Source: Pseudaeromonas aegiceratis (GTDB lineage Bacteria; Pseudomonadota; Gammaproteobacteria; Enterobacterales; Aeromonadaceae). From it: a DNA stretch of 64,000 bases. A program made the translations under genes and the position numbers. Position 1 is the stretch's first letter. Every line of letters starts with the position of its first letter. This document shows positions 7,659-15,419 of this stretch, piece after piece. The notes below the pieces were generated by a model. It had not been told where the DNA came from, did not search any database, and worked only from the letters and a program-made list of their open reading frames with translations. The DNA lies in contig NZ_CP158016.1 in the NCBI RefSeq assembly GCF_046254905.1, positions 1,488,001 through 1,552,000 on the forward strand. The letters are read 5' to 3'.

Positions 7659-8273
7659 GTGTCCCATCCCGAGATCCTGAGCACTCTGGTCCTGCTCTGG
7701 GCCGTCATCGACCCTATCGGCACCCTACCGGTGTTTATCTCTTCCACCCGGGGCTGCTCTGACGCCGAGCGACGCAAGATAGCCAGGGTGGCGGCACTGA
7801 CCGCCGGCGGCATACTGCTGTTCTTTATCGTGGCCGGTGAGGTGTTGCTGCGGGCCATGGGGGTGCCACTGGTGGCGTTTCAGATCGCAGGTGGCCTCAT
7901 TCTGTTTCTGTTTGCCCTCTCCATGATCTTCGGCGAAGGCAAGCCGGAGGGCGAGATGCGCATGGCGCGCTCGGTGAAGGAGACTGCCGTTTTCCCCCTG
8001 GCCACCCCCTCCATCGCCTCGCCGGGGGCCATGATGGCGGTGGTGCTGCTCACCGAGAACGCCAGCCACTCCTTGGCCCAACAGGCCCTCACCGCCGTGC
8101 TGATGCTGCTGGTGATCTTCACCACGTTTCTCTTGATGCGTTTCGCCACTCCCATAGCCCGGCTCATCGGTGACATGGGAGCCAGCATCGTCAGCCGGGT
8201 GATGGGCATGCTGCTGGCGGCCATCGCCGCCACCAATGTGCTGGCCGGGCTTAAAAGTTACTTCATGGGGTAG
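7659..8273 (+). CDS. MarC family integral membrane protein
   Basis: MarC proteins are six-helix inner membrane proteins of unclear substrate, and the early link to antibiotic resistance was withdrawn for E. coli MarC. The motif LLWAVIDPIGTLPVFI in the first helix and the repeated pattern PLATPSIASPGAMMAVVLL in the second half are diagnostic. The GTG at 7659 is preferred over the TTG two codons earlier because GAGGAG lies 6 bases before it. Length is 204 aa, normal for the family. A second, more distant MarC gene is at 26957-27610. Confidence 0.92.
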   Translation: MSHPEILSTLVLLWAVIDPIGTLPVFISSTRGCSDAERRKIARVAALTAGGILLFFIVAGEVLLRAMGVPLVAFQIAGGLILFLFALSMIFGEGKPEGEMRMARSVKETAVFPLATPSIASPGAMMAVVLLTENASHSLAQQALTAVLMLLVIFTTFLLMRFATPIARLIGDMGASIVSRVMGMLLAAIAATNVLAGLKSYFMG

Positions 8274-8276
8274 GGG

Positions 8277-8891
8277 ATGAATTCAATCACAGTGGGGCAG
8301 CAGCGCCTGCTCCTGGGCAAGCTGGTGTGTGTCGGGCGCAACTTTGTCGCCCATATTGCCGAGCTGGGCAACGAGGTGCCGGAGCAGATGGTGCTGTTCT
8401 GCAAGCCCGGCTCGGCCCTCACCGAACGGCTGGCGGCCAGCCATGGCGGCGAGCCGCTGCATTACGAGGCGGAGCTGTGCTTTGCCTATCAGGCCGGCAA
8501 GCTGGCCGCCGTGGCCCTGGGGCTGGATCTCACCAAGCGCCAACTGCAGTCCTATCTCAAGGCCAAGGGACTGCCCTGGGAGCGGGCCAAGGCCTTCGAC
8601 GGCTCGGCCCTGCTGTCGCCCTTCGTGGCTTACGATGCCCATCAGGAGCTGGAGTACGAGCTGTGCCTTGACGGTGAGCGGCTGCAGCACGGCCGAGAGT
8701 CCCTGATGATCCACTCGCCGACGGCCATCCTGGCGGAGACCCAGGGCTTCATGGCGTTGCAGGACGGCGATGTGCTGATGACCGGCACCCCGTCCGGCGT
8801 GGGGGTAGTGCCGGAAGGCGGTGTCTTCACCGGCCGGGTGTGGCAGGGGGAGCAGACCCTGCTGACGGTGCGCTGGGAGGCGGCATGCTAA
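8277..8891 (+). CDS. fumarylacetoacetate hydrolase (FAH) family protein
   Basis: The fold is seen in VCVGRNFVAHIAELGN at the start, in HYEAELCFAYQAG carrying the metal-ligand glutamates, and in GDVLMTGTPSGVGVV near the end. Members cleave C-C bonds of acylpyruvates or decarboxylate oxaloacetate with a divalent metal. At 204 aa it is a compact, YcgM-like member. It starts 3 bases after the marC stop and overlaps the next gene by 7 bases, so the three genes are probably cotranscribed. The exact substrate cannot be assigned. Confidence 0.9.
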   Translation: MNSITVGQQRLLLGKLVCVGRNFVAHIAELGNEVPEQMVLFCKPGSALTERLAASHGGEPLHYEAELCFAYQAGKLAAVALGLDLTKRQLQSYLKAKGLPWERAKAFDGSALLSPFVAYDAHQELEYELCLDGERLQHGRESLMIHSPTAILAETQGFMALQDGDVLMTGTPSGVGVVPEGGVFTGRVWQGEQTLLTVRWEAAC

Positions 8892-9547
8892 AGGGCATAC
8901 TGTGGGACAACGACGGGGTGCTGGTGAACACCGAACACCTGTTTTACGAGGCTAACTGTCGGCTGCTGGGGGAATACGGCGTGGGCCTGAGCCCCCAGGA
9001 GTATTTCGACTGGTTCCTGCAGGACGACCGCGGGCCCTGGCATCGGCTGGCAGGCTTCGGGGTGGGGGAGGCGCAGATCCCGGCGCTGCGGGCCCGGCGC
9101 AATCGGCTCTATGCCCAGCTGCTGGAGGAGCAGGCCGACAGCCTGGCCATTCCCGGCATGGAGGATCTGCTGGCGCGGCTGCAGGGCCGGGTCAGCATGG
9201 GGGTGGTGACCAGCGCCTACCGCACGCACTTCGATCAGGTGCATGCCCGGCTGAGCTATGCAGAGCGGCTGGGCTTTGTGTTCAGCGCCGAGGATTGTCA
9301 GCGCAGCAAGCCGGATCCCGAGCTCTACCTCAAGGGGCTGGCTCACCTTGGTCTACCCACTGAGGCTTGCGTGGCGGTGGAGGACTCGCCCCGCGGCCTG
9401 GCGGCGGCGCGGGCGGCGGGGCTGCGCTGCATCCTGGTGCGCCACCCCCTCACCGCCGGCGGCGATTTTCGTCACGCCTATGCGGTAGTGGACTCGGTGG
9501 CGGAGCTGGAAGCTCTGCTGGATGCGCTGATCGGGGACAGGGCCTGA
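8885..9547 (+). CDS. HAD-superfamily phosphatase, beta-phosphoglucomutase-like
   Basis: Motif I is DNDGVLVNTE with the nucleophile Asp8 and acid/base Asp10. Motif II is the Thr/Ser in VVTSAYR. Motif III is Lys in CQRSKPDPELYL. Motif IV is the acidic pair in VAVEDSPRGLAAARAAG. The cap lies between residues 15 and 85, as in subfamily IA. The start overlaps the FAH gene by 7 bases, and an upstream in-frame start is unlikely because HAD motif I must sit at the N-terminus. It is cytosolic, with an unknown small phosphorylated substrate. Confidence 0.92.
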   Translation: MLKGILWDNDGVLVNTEHLFYEANCRLLGEYGVGLSPQEYFDWFLQDDRGPWHRLAGFGVGEAQIPALRARRNRLYAQLLEEQADSLAIPGMEDLLARLQGRVSMGVVTSAYRTHFDQVHARLSYAERLGFVFSAEDCQRSKPDPELYLKGLAHLGLPTEACVAVEDSPRGLAAARAAGLRCILVRHPLTAGGDFRHAYAVVDSVAELEALLDALIGDRA

Positions 9548-9595
9548 GACATGCCTCAGGCCGGTTGCATTAGCACCTATCGGCAGGGTTAACGG

Positions 9596-10957
9596 TTAGC
9601 CGTAGCAGCGCTCGGCCCAGCGGGCCAGGCCGGCGATGACGCTGCCGAAGTGATCCCCTTCCACCAGCGGCAGATCCGGGTAGCGCTGTTGCAGCCAGGC
9701 GCGGATCACCGGCGAATGGGCGCTGCCACCGGTGACAAACAGGGCATCGGGTTGGCGCCCGGCCTGCTTCATGGCCTCATCCGCCAGCAGGCCGATCTTC
9801 TCCAAGAGCGGCAGGCTTACCTGGGCCAGTTGGTGGCGGCTGAACTCCACCGGCAGTGGCGGCCGCTCAAGCGCAATCAACTGCTGCACCTGCTCCGCCT
9901 GGGCCAGGCCTATCTTGGCCTGCTCGCTCTGCCACACCAGCTGGTGGCTGAGCTTCTCCTCCCTCACCCGTATAAAGCGATCCAGCAAGGCCGGTTCCTT
10001 GGCCTCCCGCCGCAGCTGCTGCAGCAGGCGGCCGGTCTCCGGCGCATGAAAGCGCCCCAATGCCTGGACGTCGTTGATGGACATGGCGTCCCAGTACAGG
10101 GGCGCCGGCATGGGCAGGCCCCGCTGGTTCTGGGAGGCCATGCCGCACAGTCCCATCAGGCCGTTCACCGCCAGGCGGATGTCGAAGTCGTTACCGCCGA
10201 TGCGCTCGCCGGTGTGGCCCAGCAGATCCGCGCTGCGGTCGGTGAGTCGTGCCCGATCCGGGCCCATGCGCAGCAAGGAGCAGTCGGTGGTACCGCCGCC
10301 GATGTCCAGCACCAGCACCAACTGCTCTGAACTGAGGCTCGCCTCGTACTCCAGCCCCGCCGCCACCGGCTCAAACTGAAAGCTCACCTCGGCAAAGCCC
10401 GCCAGCCGGGCCGCCCGCTGCAGGATCTCCCTCGCCTGACGGTTGCTCTCCTCACCCCCCAACCCCTGGAAGTTCACCGGCTGACCTATGACCGCCTGCT
10501 CGATTTCGGCGCCCAAAGCCGTCTCGGCCCGGGACTTGATGGTGGTCATCATGGCGGCTACCAGATCGCAGAACAGATCCAGCTGACTGGCGGAGAGGCC
10601 GGTGGCCCCCAGGAAGGACTTGGGCGACTTGAGGTAGTAGCCCTCTTCGGGGGCCTCGAGATAACGGGCGGTGGCGGCCCGGCCCACCAGCAGCTCGTAC
10701 TCCAGCCCTTCGTCATCCAGCTGGGGCCGCAGCCGGCGGCCCTTGGCGATGGCCAGTTGCCTGGTCTGGGCGAAGGCCGCCTGCTGGCTCACCGGCAACA
10801 GGCCGTGCAGCAGATCGGCGATGGCCTCGCGGTGGGGGGCAAACAGGGTGGAGGGCAGGTAGCTGTCGCCGCCTTCGAGCGGCAGGCGCCGCACCCGGCC
10901 CTGATCCATCAGGGCCACGGCACAGTTGGAGGTGCCGTAGTCAAAACCGATATGCAT
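9596..10957 (-). CDS. yegD: Hsp70-like ATPase YegD
   Basis: This is an actin/Hsp70-fold protein of 453 aa that has the nucleotide-binding domain but no complete substrate-binding domain, as in E. coli YegD. Phosphate-1 motif: FDYGTSNCAVAL at the N-terminus. Phosphate-2 motif: LVLDIGGGTTDCSLL. Adenosine motif: FVTGGSAHSPVI. I start at the ATG at 10957, five bases after GGAGG, instead of an ATG five codons earlier. It converges on the HAD gene with 48 bases between stops. Its role is unknown, with a chaperone-like activity presumed. Confidence 0.93.
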   Translation of the reverse strand: MHIGFDYGTSNCAVALMDQGRVRRLPLEGGDSYLPSTLFAPHREAIADLLHGLLPVSQQAAFAQTRQLAIAKGRRLRPQLDDEGLEYELLVGRAATARYLEAPEEGYYLKSPKSFLGATGLSASQLDLFCDLVAAMMTTIKSRAETALGAEIEQAVIGQPVNFQGLGGEESNRQAREILQRAARLAGFAEVSFQFEPVAAGLEYEASLSSEQLVLVLDIGGGTTDCSLLRMGPDRARLTDRSADLLGHTGERIGGNDFDIRLAVNGLMGLCGMASQNQRGLPMPAPLYWDAMSINDVQALGRFHAPETGRLLQQLRREAKEPALLDRFIRVREEKLSHQLVWQSEQAKIGLAQAEQVQQLIALERPPLPVEFSRHQLAQVSLPLLEKIGLLADEAMKQAGRQPDALFVTGGSAHSPVIRAWLQQRYPDLPLVEGDHFGSVIAGLARWAERCYG

Positions 10958-11046
10958 ATGGCCTCCGGGCACAAATGGGGGCCGGGCAGGCTACCTCACT
11001 TTGGTCGTGACTACCAGTGGTGTTCGCCCCGGGGCGGGGCGGCGAC

Positions 11047-11078
11047 GGCCAGCACGCTAGCTCGGCGCTGTGCTGGCC
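11047..11078 (-). terminator. hairpin downstream of the repeat lipoprotein
   Basis: GGCCAGCAC and GTGCTGGCC form a 9-bp perfect stem with a 14-base loop, 11 bases beyond the stop of the minus-strand gene. No T tract follows, so it may be a stability element or a weak terminator. Confidence 0.4.
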
Positions 11079-11088
11079 ACCGGAACCG

Positions 11089-11673
11089 CTAGCCCTGACA
11101 GTTCTGGCTACCCTGGGCACAGGGCGTCTTTGCGCCCGGCGTGGGGGTCACCAGGAGCTTATTGCCCTGGGGACGCTGCTGGTTCTGCTGCTGGTGTTGC
11201 TGGCCACCCTGAGGACGCTGCTGGTTCTGCTGCTGATGTTGCTGGCCACCCTGGGGGCGCTGCTGGTTCTGCTGCTGGTGTTGCTGGCCACCCTGGGGAC
11301 GCTGCTGGTTCTGCTGCTGCTGTTGCTGGCCGCCCTGGGGGCGCTGCTGGTTCTGCTGCTGATGTTGCTGGCCGCCCTGGGGGCGCTGCTGGTTCTGCTG
11401 CTGGTGTTGCTGGCCGCCCTGGGGACGCTGCTGATTCTGCTGCTGGTGTTGCTGGCCGCCCTGGGGGCGCTGCTGGTTCTGCTGTTGGTGTTGCTGGCCG
11501 CCAGGGCGCTGCGGGTTCTGCTGCTGGCGATGCCCCTCCTGATAGATGCGGTCATGGCCGTAGACCTCCTGGCGACCGCCATCGCCATCGCGGTAATAGT
11601 AGGGCACACAGCCGCTGCACAGCAGGGCCACCAGCAGGCTGGCGGTGGATAATCTGGCACCTTGTCTGTTCAT
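11089..11673 (-). CDS. Q/N-rich 14-residue repeat lipoprotein
   Basis: No family is recognised. A signal peptide ends in a lipobox (LLCSGC), followed by VPYYYRDGDGGRQEVYG. Eight tandem copies of QQHQQQNQQRPQGG then make up most of the mature protein. Copy 5 has Q for H, and copy 8 ends in N. The tail carries two cysteines (PCAQGSQNC). The mature chain would be unfolded, positively charged and prion-like in composition, tethered to the outer membrane or exposed. I prefer the ATG at 11673, about 9 bases after GAGAGA, and another ATG lies three codons earlier. It stands alone between yegD and an antiporter gene. Confidence 0.8.
   Translation of the reverse strand: MNRQGARLSTASLLVALLCSGCVPYYYRDGDGGRQEVYGHDRIYQEGHRQQQNPQRPGGQQHQQQNQQRPQGGQQHQQQNQQRPQGGQQHQQQNQQRPQGGQQHQQQNQQRPQGGQQQQQQNQQRPQGGQQHQQQNQQRPQGGQQHQQQNQQRPQGGQQHQQQNQQRPQGNKLLVTPTPGAKTPCAQGSQNCQG
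11161..11496 (-). repeat. 42-bp tandem repeat array (8 units)
   Basis: Eight in-frame units of 42 bp encode the 14-residue repeat. Units differ by single bases such as CTGGTG/CTGATG and CACC/CGCC swaps, which shows moderate age and likely continuing expansion and contraction. The period is a multiple of three, so copy-number changes keep the frame. Confidence 0.9.
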
Positions 11674-11751
11674 CGCTTGCATTCTCTCTGGCTAGGGTTA
11701 CCACAGGTGGCCGGGGCGGCGCTGGGCCGCCCCGGCGAAGGGCGTTGCCGA

Positions 11752-13074
11752 TTAGAGTACCATGCTGGCAATCCAGCCGAAGATCAGCAAGGGAATATTG
11801 TAGTGGATGAAGGTGGGCACCACTGTGTCCCAGATATGGTCGTGCTGGCCGTCGGCATTGAGGCCTGCGGTGGGGCCCAGGGTGGAGTCGGAGGCCGGTG
11901 AACCGGCATCCCCCAGGGCGCCGGCGGTGCCGATGAGCGCTATGGTGGCCAGGGGCGAGAAGCCCAGCTGCAGGCACAGGGGCACATAGATGGTGGCGAT
12001 GATGGGCACGGTGGAGAAGGAGGAGCCGATACCCATGGTGATGAGCAGGCCCACCAGCAGCATGATAAAGGCCGCCAGCCCCTTATGGCCGATCAACGAG
12101 CTGGCCACCGCCTGCACCAGGCTCTCCACCCCGTGGGTGGCGTTCATCACCGCGGAGAAACCGGCGGCCGCCACCATGATGAAGCCGATGAGGGACATCA
12201 TCTTCACCCCCTGGGTGAAGGTGTCCTGGCTCTGCCTGAAGGGCACCACGCCCCCCAGGGTGAAGATGATGAAGCCCACCATGGCCCCCAGAATGATGGA
12301 GTCGGTGTACAGCTGCAGCCCCAGGGCGGCGAGGATGGCCACCAGGGCCACCAGCACGTGGCTGCGCTGTACGTGCAGCTTCTCCGGCTCGGCGGCCAGG
12401 ATGCGGGCCAGATCATACTCCCGCGGCTTGCGGTAGCTGATGAAGATGGCGCACAGCAGGCCCAGCGCCATGCCCCCCACCGGGATAGCCATGGCCAGGG
12501 GCAGTTGGGCGCCATGCACCTGGACGCCGTTGCTGGCCAGGTTGGCGGCCAGAATGGTGTTCAGGAAGATGCCGCCAAAGCCCACCGGCAAAATCATGTA
12601 GGTGGCGGTGAGGCCGAAGGTCAGCACGCAGGCCACCAGCCGGCGATCCAGCTTCATCTGCGCCATCACGTGCAGCAGGGGCGGGATCAGGATGGGGATG
12701 AAGGCGATGTGCACCGGGATCAGGTTCTGGGAGGAGATGCTCACCCCCAGAATGGCCATCAGCAGGAGGCTCTTGACCCACAGCAGGCGGCCGGCGGTGG
12801 CGTCGCCGCCCAGCTGGCGGATCACGCTGTGGGCCAGCAGATCCGTGATGCCGGAGCGGGAGATGGCCACGGCGAAGGCCCCCAGCATGGCGTAGGAGAG
12901 GGCTATGGTGGCGCCGCCACCCAGCCCCTCGGTGAAGGCGTTCAGGGTGTCGGTGAGGGACAGACCGCCCACCAGACCGCCCACCAGGGCGCTCAGGGTC
13001 AGGGAGATCACCACGTTGATGCGCAGCAGGCTCAGCAGCAGCATCAGGCAGACGGCGATGACGACGGGATTCAT
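11752..13074 (-). CDS. Na+/H+ antiporter family (NhaC-like) protein
   Basis: This 440-aa inner membrane protein has about 11-12 hydrophobic segments. Typical segments of this vibrio/Haemophilus-type antiporter family are VGGLVGGLSLTDTLNAFTEG near residue 40, ISSQNLIPVHIAFIPILIPP, and a discontinuous-helix motif GTAGALGDAGSPASDSTLGP near the end, where charged residues in the membrane may bind sodium. It would exchange cytoplasmic sodium for protons, or transport an organic substrate with sodium. It is a monocistronic gene, separated from rnt by a terminator. Confidence 0.88.
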   Translation of the reverse strand: MNPVVIAVCLMLLLSLLRINVVISLTLSALVGGLVGGLSLTDTLNAFTEGLGGGATIALSYAMLGAFAVAISRSGITDLLAHSVIRQLGGDATAGRLLWVKSLLLMAILGVSISSQNLIPVHIAFIPILIPPLLHVMAQMKLDRRLVACVLTFGLTATYMILPVGFGGIFLNTILAANLASNGVQVHGAQLPLAMAIPVGGMALGLLCAIFISYRKPREYDLARILAAEPEKLHVQRSHVLVALVAILAALGLQLYTDSIILGAMVGFIIFTLGGVVPFRQSQDTFTQGVKMMSLIGFIMVAAAGFSAVMNATHGVESLVQAVASSLIGHKGLAAFIMLLVGLLITMGIGSSFSTVPIIATIYVPLCLQLGFSPLATIALIGTAGALGDAGSPASDSTLGPTAGLNADGQHDHIWDTVVPTFIHYNIPLLIFGWIASMVL

Positions 13075-13104
13075 CTGGCTAGTTCTTCCGTTTGGTTACA
13101 CATG

Positions 13105-13133
13105 ACAAAAAAAGAACAGGCCCGCAGGCCTGC
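13105..13133 (-). terminator. rho-independent terminator after rnt
   Basis: On the minus strand, CAGGCC and GGCCTG pair around a TGCG loop and are followed by TTC and seven T. It lies 28 bases beyond the rnt stop. Confidence 0.85.
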
Positions 13134-13160
13134 TCGCACTGGTTTAGGTTCGTTGCGGGG

Positions 13161-13796
13161 TCAGGCGCAAGGCGGCCAGCCCCCCAGGGCCTTCCAGCGG
13201 TTGACGATATAGCAGAACAGCTCGGCGGTTCGCTGGGTATCGTACAGCGCGGAGTGGGCCTCCTTGTTGTCGAAGGGGATGCCGGCCGCCTGACAGGCCT
13301 TGGCCAGCACCGTCTGGCCCAGGGCCAGGCCGGAGAGGGCCGCGGTGTCGAAGGTGGCAAAGGGGTGGAACGGGTTGCGCTTTAGGCCGGCGCGCTCCGC
13401 CGCCGCCATCAGGAAGCCGTGATCGAAGGCGGCGTTGTGCGCCACCACTATGGCCCTGTGACAGCCGGTCTCCTTGAGCCCCTTGCGCAGCCCCTTGAAG
13501 ATGCCCCCCAGGGCCTCCTTCTCGCTCACCGCACCCCGCAGGGGGTTGAAGGGATCGATGCCGTTGAAGGCGATGGCCGCCTCCTCGATGTTGGCGCCCT
13601 CAAAGGGCTCCACATGGTAATGGAAGGTGTCATCGATCTTCAGCCAGCCTTCCTCATCCATGGTGAGGGTACAGGCGGCGATCTCCAGCAGGGCATCGCC
13701 CTGGGCGTTGAAACCGGCGGTTTCCACGTCGATCACCACGGGGTAGTAGCCGCGAAAACGGCCCTTCAAAGGATGTACGCTTGCCTGGTCGGTCAT
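13161..13796 (-). CDS. rnt: ribonuclease T
   Basis: RNase T is a DEDDh 3'-5' exoribonuclease that trims tRNA 3' ends and stable RNAs. Exo I has Asp23 and Glu25 in VVIDVETAGF. Exo II is AHNAAFDHGF, and Exo III is HSALYDTQRT with the catalytic His and Asp. Length, 211 aa, is normal and it acts as a homodimer. In vibrios rnt lies beside motY and gloA. Here it is separated from them by uraA and an AT-rich insertion. Confidence 0.97.
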   Translation of the reverse strand: MTDQASVHPLKGRFRGYYPVVIDVETAGFNAQGDALLEIAACTLTMDEEGWLKIDDTFHYHVEPFEGANIEEAAIAFNGIDPFNPLRGAVSEKEALGGIFKGLRKGLKETGCHRAIVVAHNAAFDHGFLMAAAERAGLKRNPFHPFATFDTAALSGLALGQTVLAKACQAAGIPFDNKEAHSALYDTQRTAELFCYIVNRWKALGGWPPCA

Positions 13797-13829
13797 CGGA
13801 TTCCTGGTGTTCGGTTATTAGGGAGCCCC

Positions 13830-15095
13830 TCAGGGCTCCATGATGTCTTGACGGTTCATCCAGCCCAGGCGGTCGAACAATTCGAACAGCAGGCTGACGG
13901 CGATGGACAAAATGGTGGCCAGGGCCATGCCCTTCAAGGACACTGAGCCCATCTCCAGGTGGGCGCCGGACAGGCCGACGATCAGCACGATGGAGGTGAG
14001 GATCAGGTTGCGCGGCTTGCTGTAGTCCACCTTGGACTCCACCAGCATACGGATACCGGAGGCGGCGATCACGCCGAACAGCAGCAAGGAGACGCCGCCC
14101 ATCACGGGCACCGGGATGGAGTGCACCACGGCGGTGAACTGACCGAAGAAGGCCAGCAGGATGGAGAAGACGGCGGCGCCGCCGATGACCCAGACGCTGT
14201 AGACCCGGGTGATGGCCAGCACGCCGATGTTTTCACCATAGGTGGTGGTGGGCACTGAGCCGAAGAAGCCGGACAGGGTGGTGGAGACACCATCCCCCAT
14301 CATGGATCTGTGCATGCCCGGGTCCTTGCGCAGGTCCCGCTCGACTATCTTCTCGGTGACGATGAAGTGGCCGATGTGCTCGGCGATCACCACGAAGGCG
14401 GCGGGCAGTATGGTGATGATGGCGGCCAGCTCGAACTTGGGATGATAGAAGGTGGGCATCTTGACGGCCGGGGCGGCGGCGATGGCGGCAAAGTCCACCA
14501 TGCCCAGGGCCCAGGCTGCGCCATAGCCCACCAGGATGGCGATGAGGATGGGGATCACCGCCAGGAAGCCGCGGAACAGCACGGAACCGAACACCACGGT
14601 GGCGAAGGTGATCATGGCCACGGCCACCGTCTTGGGATCCAGGGTCTCGGCGGTGAGGCCGGCCATGTTGGCGGCCACCGGGGCCAGCTCCAGACCTATG
14701 ATGGCGACGATGGCGCCCATGGCGGCGGTGGGGAACACCACATCGATCCACTTGTAGCCGAAGGTCTTGATCAGCAAGGAGGTGATGATAAAGATGAGGC
14801 CGGAGGCGATGAAGCCGCCCAGGGCCGTCTCGTAGTCATAGGCCGCCATCACGGCAAACACCGGGGAGAGGAAGGCGAAGCTTGACCCCAGGAAGGCCGG
14901 CACCTTGCCCTGACAAAGGAAGAGATAGATAAGGGTGCCGATGCCGTTGAACAGCAGCACTGTGCCCACGTCGATCTTGAACAGCATGGGCACCAGCACA
15001 GAGGCGCCAAACATGGCGAACAGGTGCTGCAGGCTCAGCGGAATGCTCTCCAGCCAACCGGGTTTCTCATCGATCTGGATGATACGTTTACGCAT
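13830..15095 (-). CDS. uraA: uracil:proton symporter UraA
   Basis: This NCS2-family permease of 421 aa has 14 predicted membrane segments. The match to E. coli UraA is close throughout: SIPLSLQHLFAMFGASVLVP near the start, the first substrate-binding glutamate in VVIAEHIGH, the second in TTYGENIGVLAITRVYS, and PVPVMGGVSLLLFGVIAASG. It imports uracil using the proton gradient. It is followed by rnt on the same strand with 33 bases between them, so the two may be cotranscribed. No upp gene is adjacent, unlike in E. coli. Confidence 0.95.
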   Translation of the reverse strand: MRKRIIQIDEKPGWLESIPLSLQHLFAMFGASVLVPMLFKIDVGTVLLFNGIGTLIYLFLCQGKVPAFLGSSFAFLSPVFAVMAAYDYETALGGFIASGLIFIITSLLIKTFGYKWIDVVFPTAAMGAIVAIIGLELAPVAANMAGLTAETLDPKTVAVAMITFATVVFGSVLFRGFLAVIPILIAILVGYGAAWALGMVDFAAIAAAPAVKMPTFYHPKFELAAIITILPAAFVVIAEHIGHFIVTEKIVERDLRKDPGMHRSMMGDGVSTTLSGFFGSVPTTTYGENIGVLAITRVYSVWVIGGAAVFSILLAFFGQFTAVVHSIPVPVMGGVSLLLFGVIAASGIRMLVESKVDYSKPRNLILTSIVLIVGLSGAHLEMGSVSLKGMALATILSIAVSLLFELFDRLGWMNRQDIMEP

Positions 15096-15419
15096 CTAAG
15101 ACTCCCTTCCTTCGTGTGTTTATGCGTTGTTTATGGGGTTTGACTCGTCCATGACGCTAAGGACGCAACATTATGTCAGATCTTGTGCTGCAAGCCCACC
15201 CCGGCACAGGTGCCAAGACGCGGGCCGCCTCGGGGTTTAGCGCGCAAAATTCCGCCCAAACGTGATCTTTGCCAAACGAGGCCATATCGGTGCAAAACGA
15301 TTGCGTTAACGTAGGTTAGGCTTAGTTTCGAAACCAAACGTTCTCCCGGTGTTTGTATGCGTTGTTGGGCTTCATTTTATCTGACTCAACGTACGGGTTT
15401 GCTCTTGAGGAATTTGACC
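15096..15419. other. divergent regulatory region of uraA and the AT-rich orphan
   Basis: This is 324 bases with no convincing gene. It contains TATGCGTTGTT twice in direct orientation (15121-15131 in the uraA leader and 15356-15366 just before the orphan), each preceded by GTGTTT. A half-site like that of PurR, ACGATTGCGT, is at 15298-15307 but lacks a good left half. The composition drops to AT-rich from about 15250 rightward, which marks the left edge of the inserted segment. Confidence 0.4.

Noticed and set aside
11161..11496. Regular repeats resembling a CRISPR array at first sight
   Set aside because: Units are directly adjacent, in frame, 42 bp each and without spacers. They encode a protein repeat.
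15291..15309. PurR-like operator upstream of uraA
   Set aside because: Only the right half (ACGATTGCGT) fits. The left half is shifted by one base and the site is about 200 bases from the start codon.
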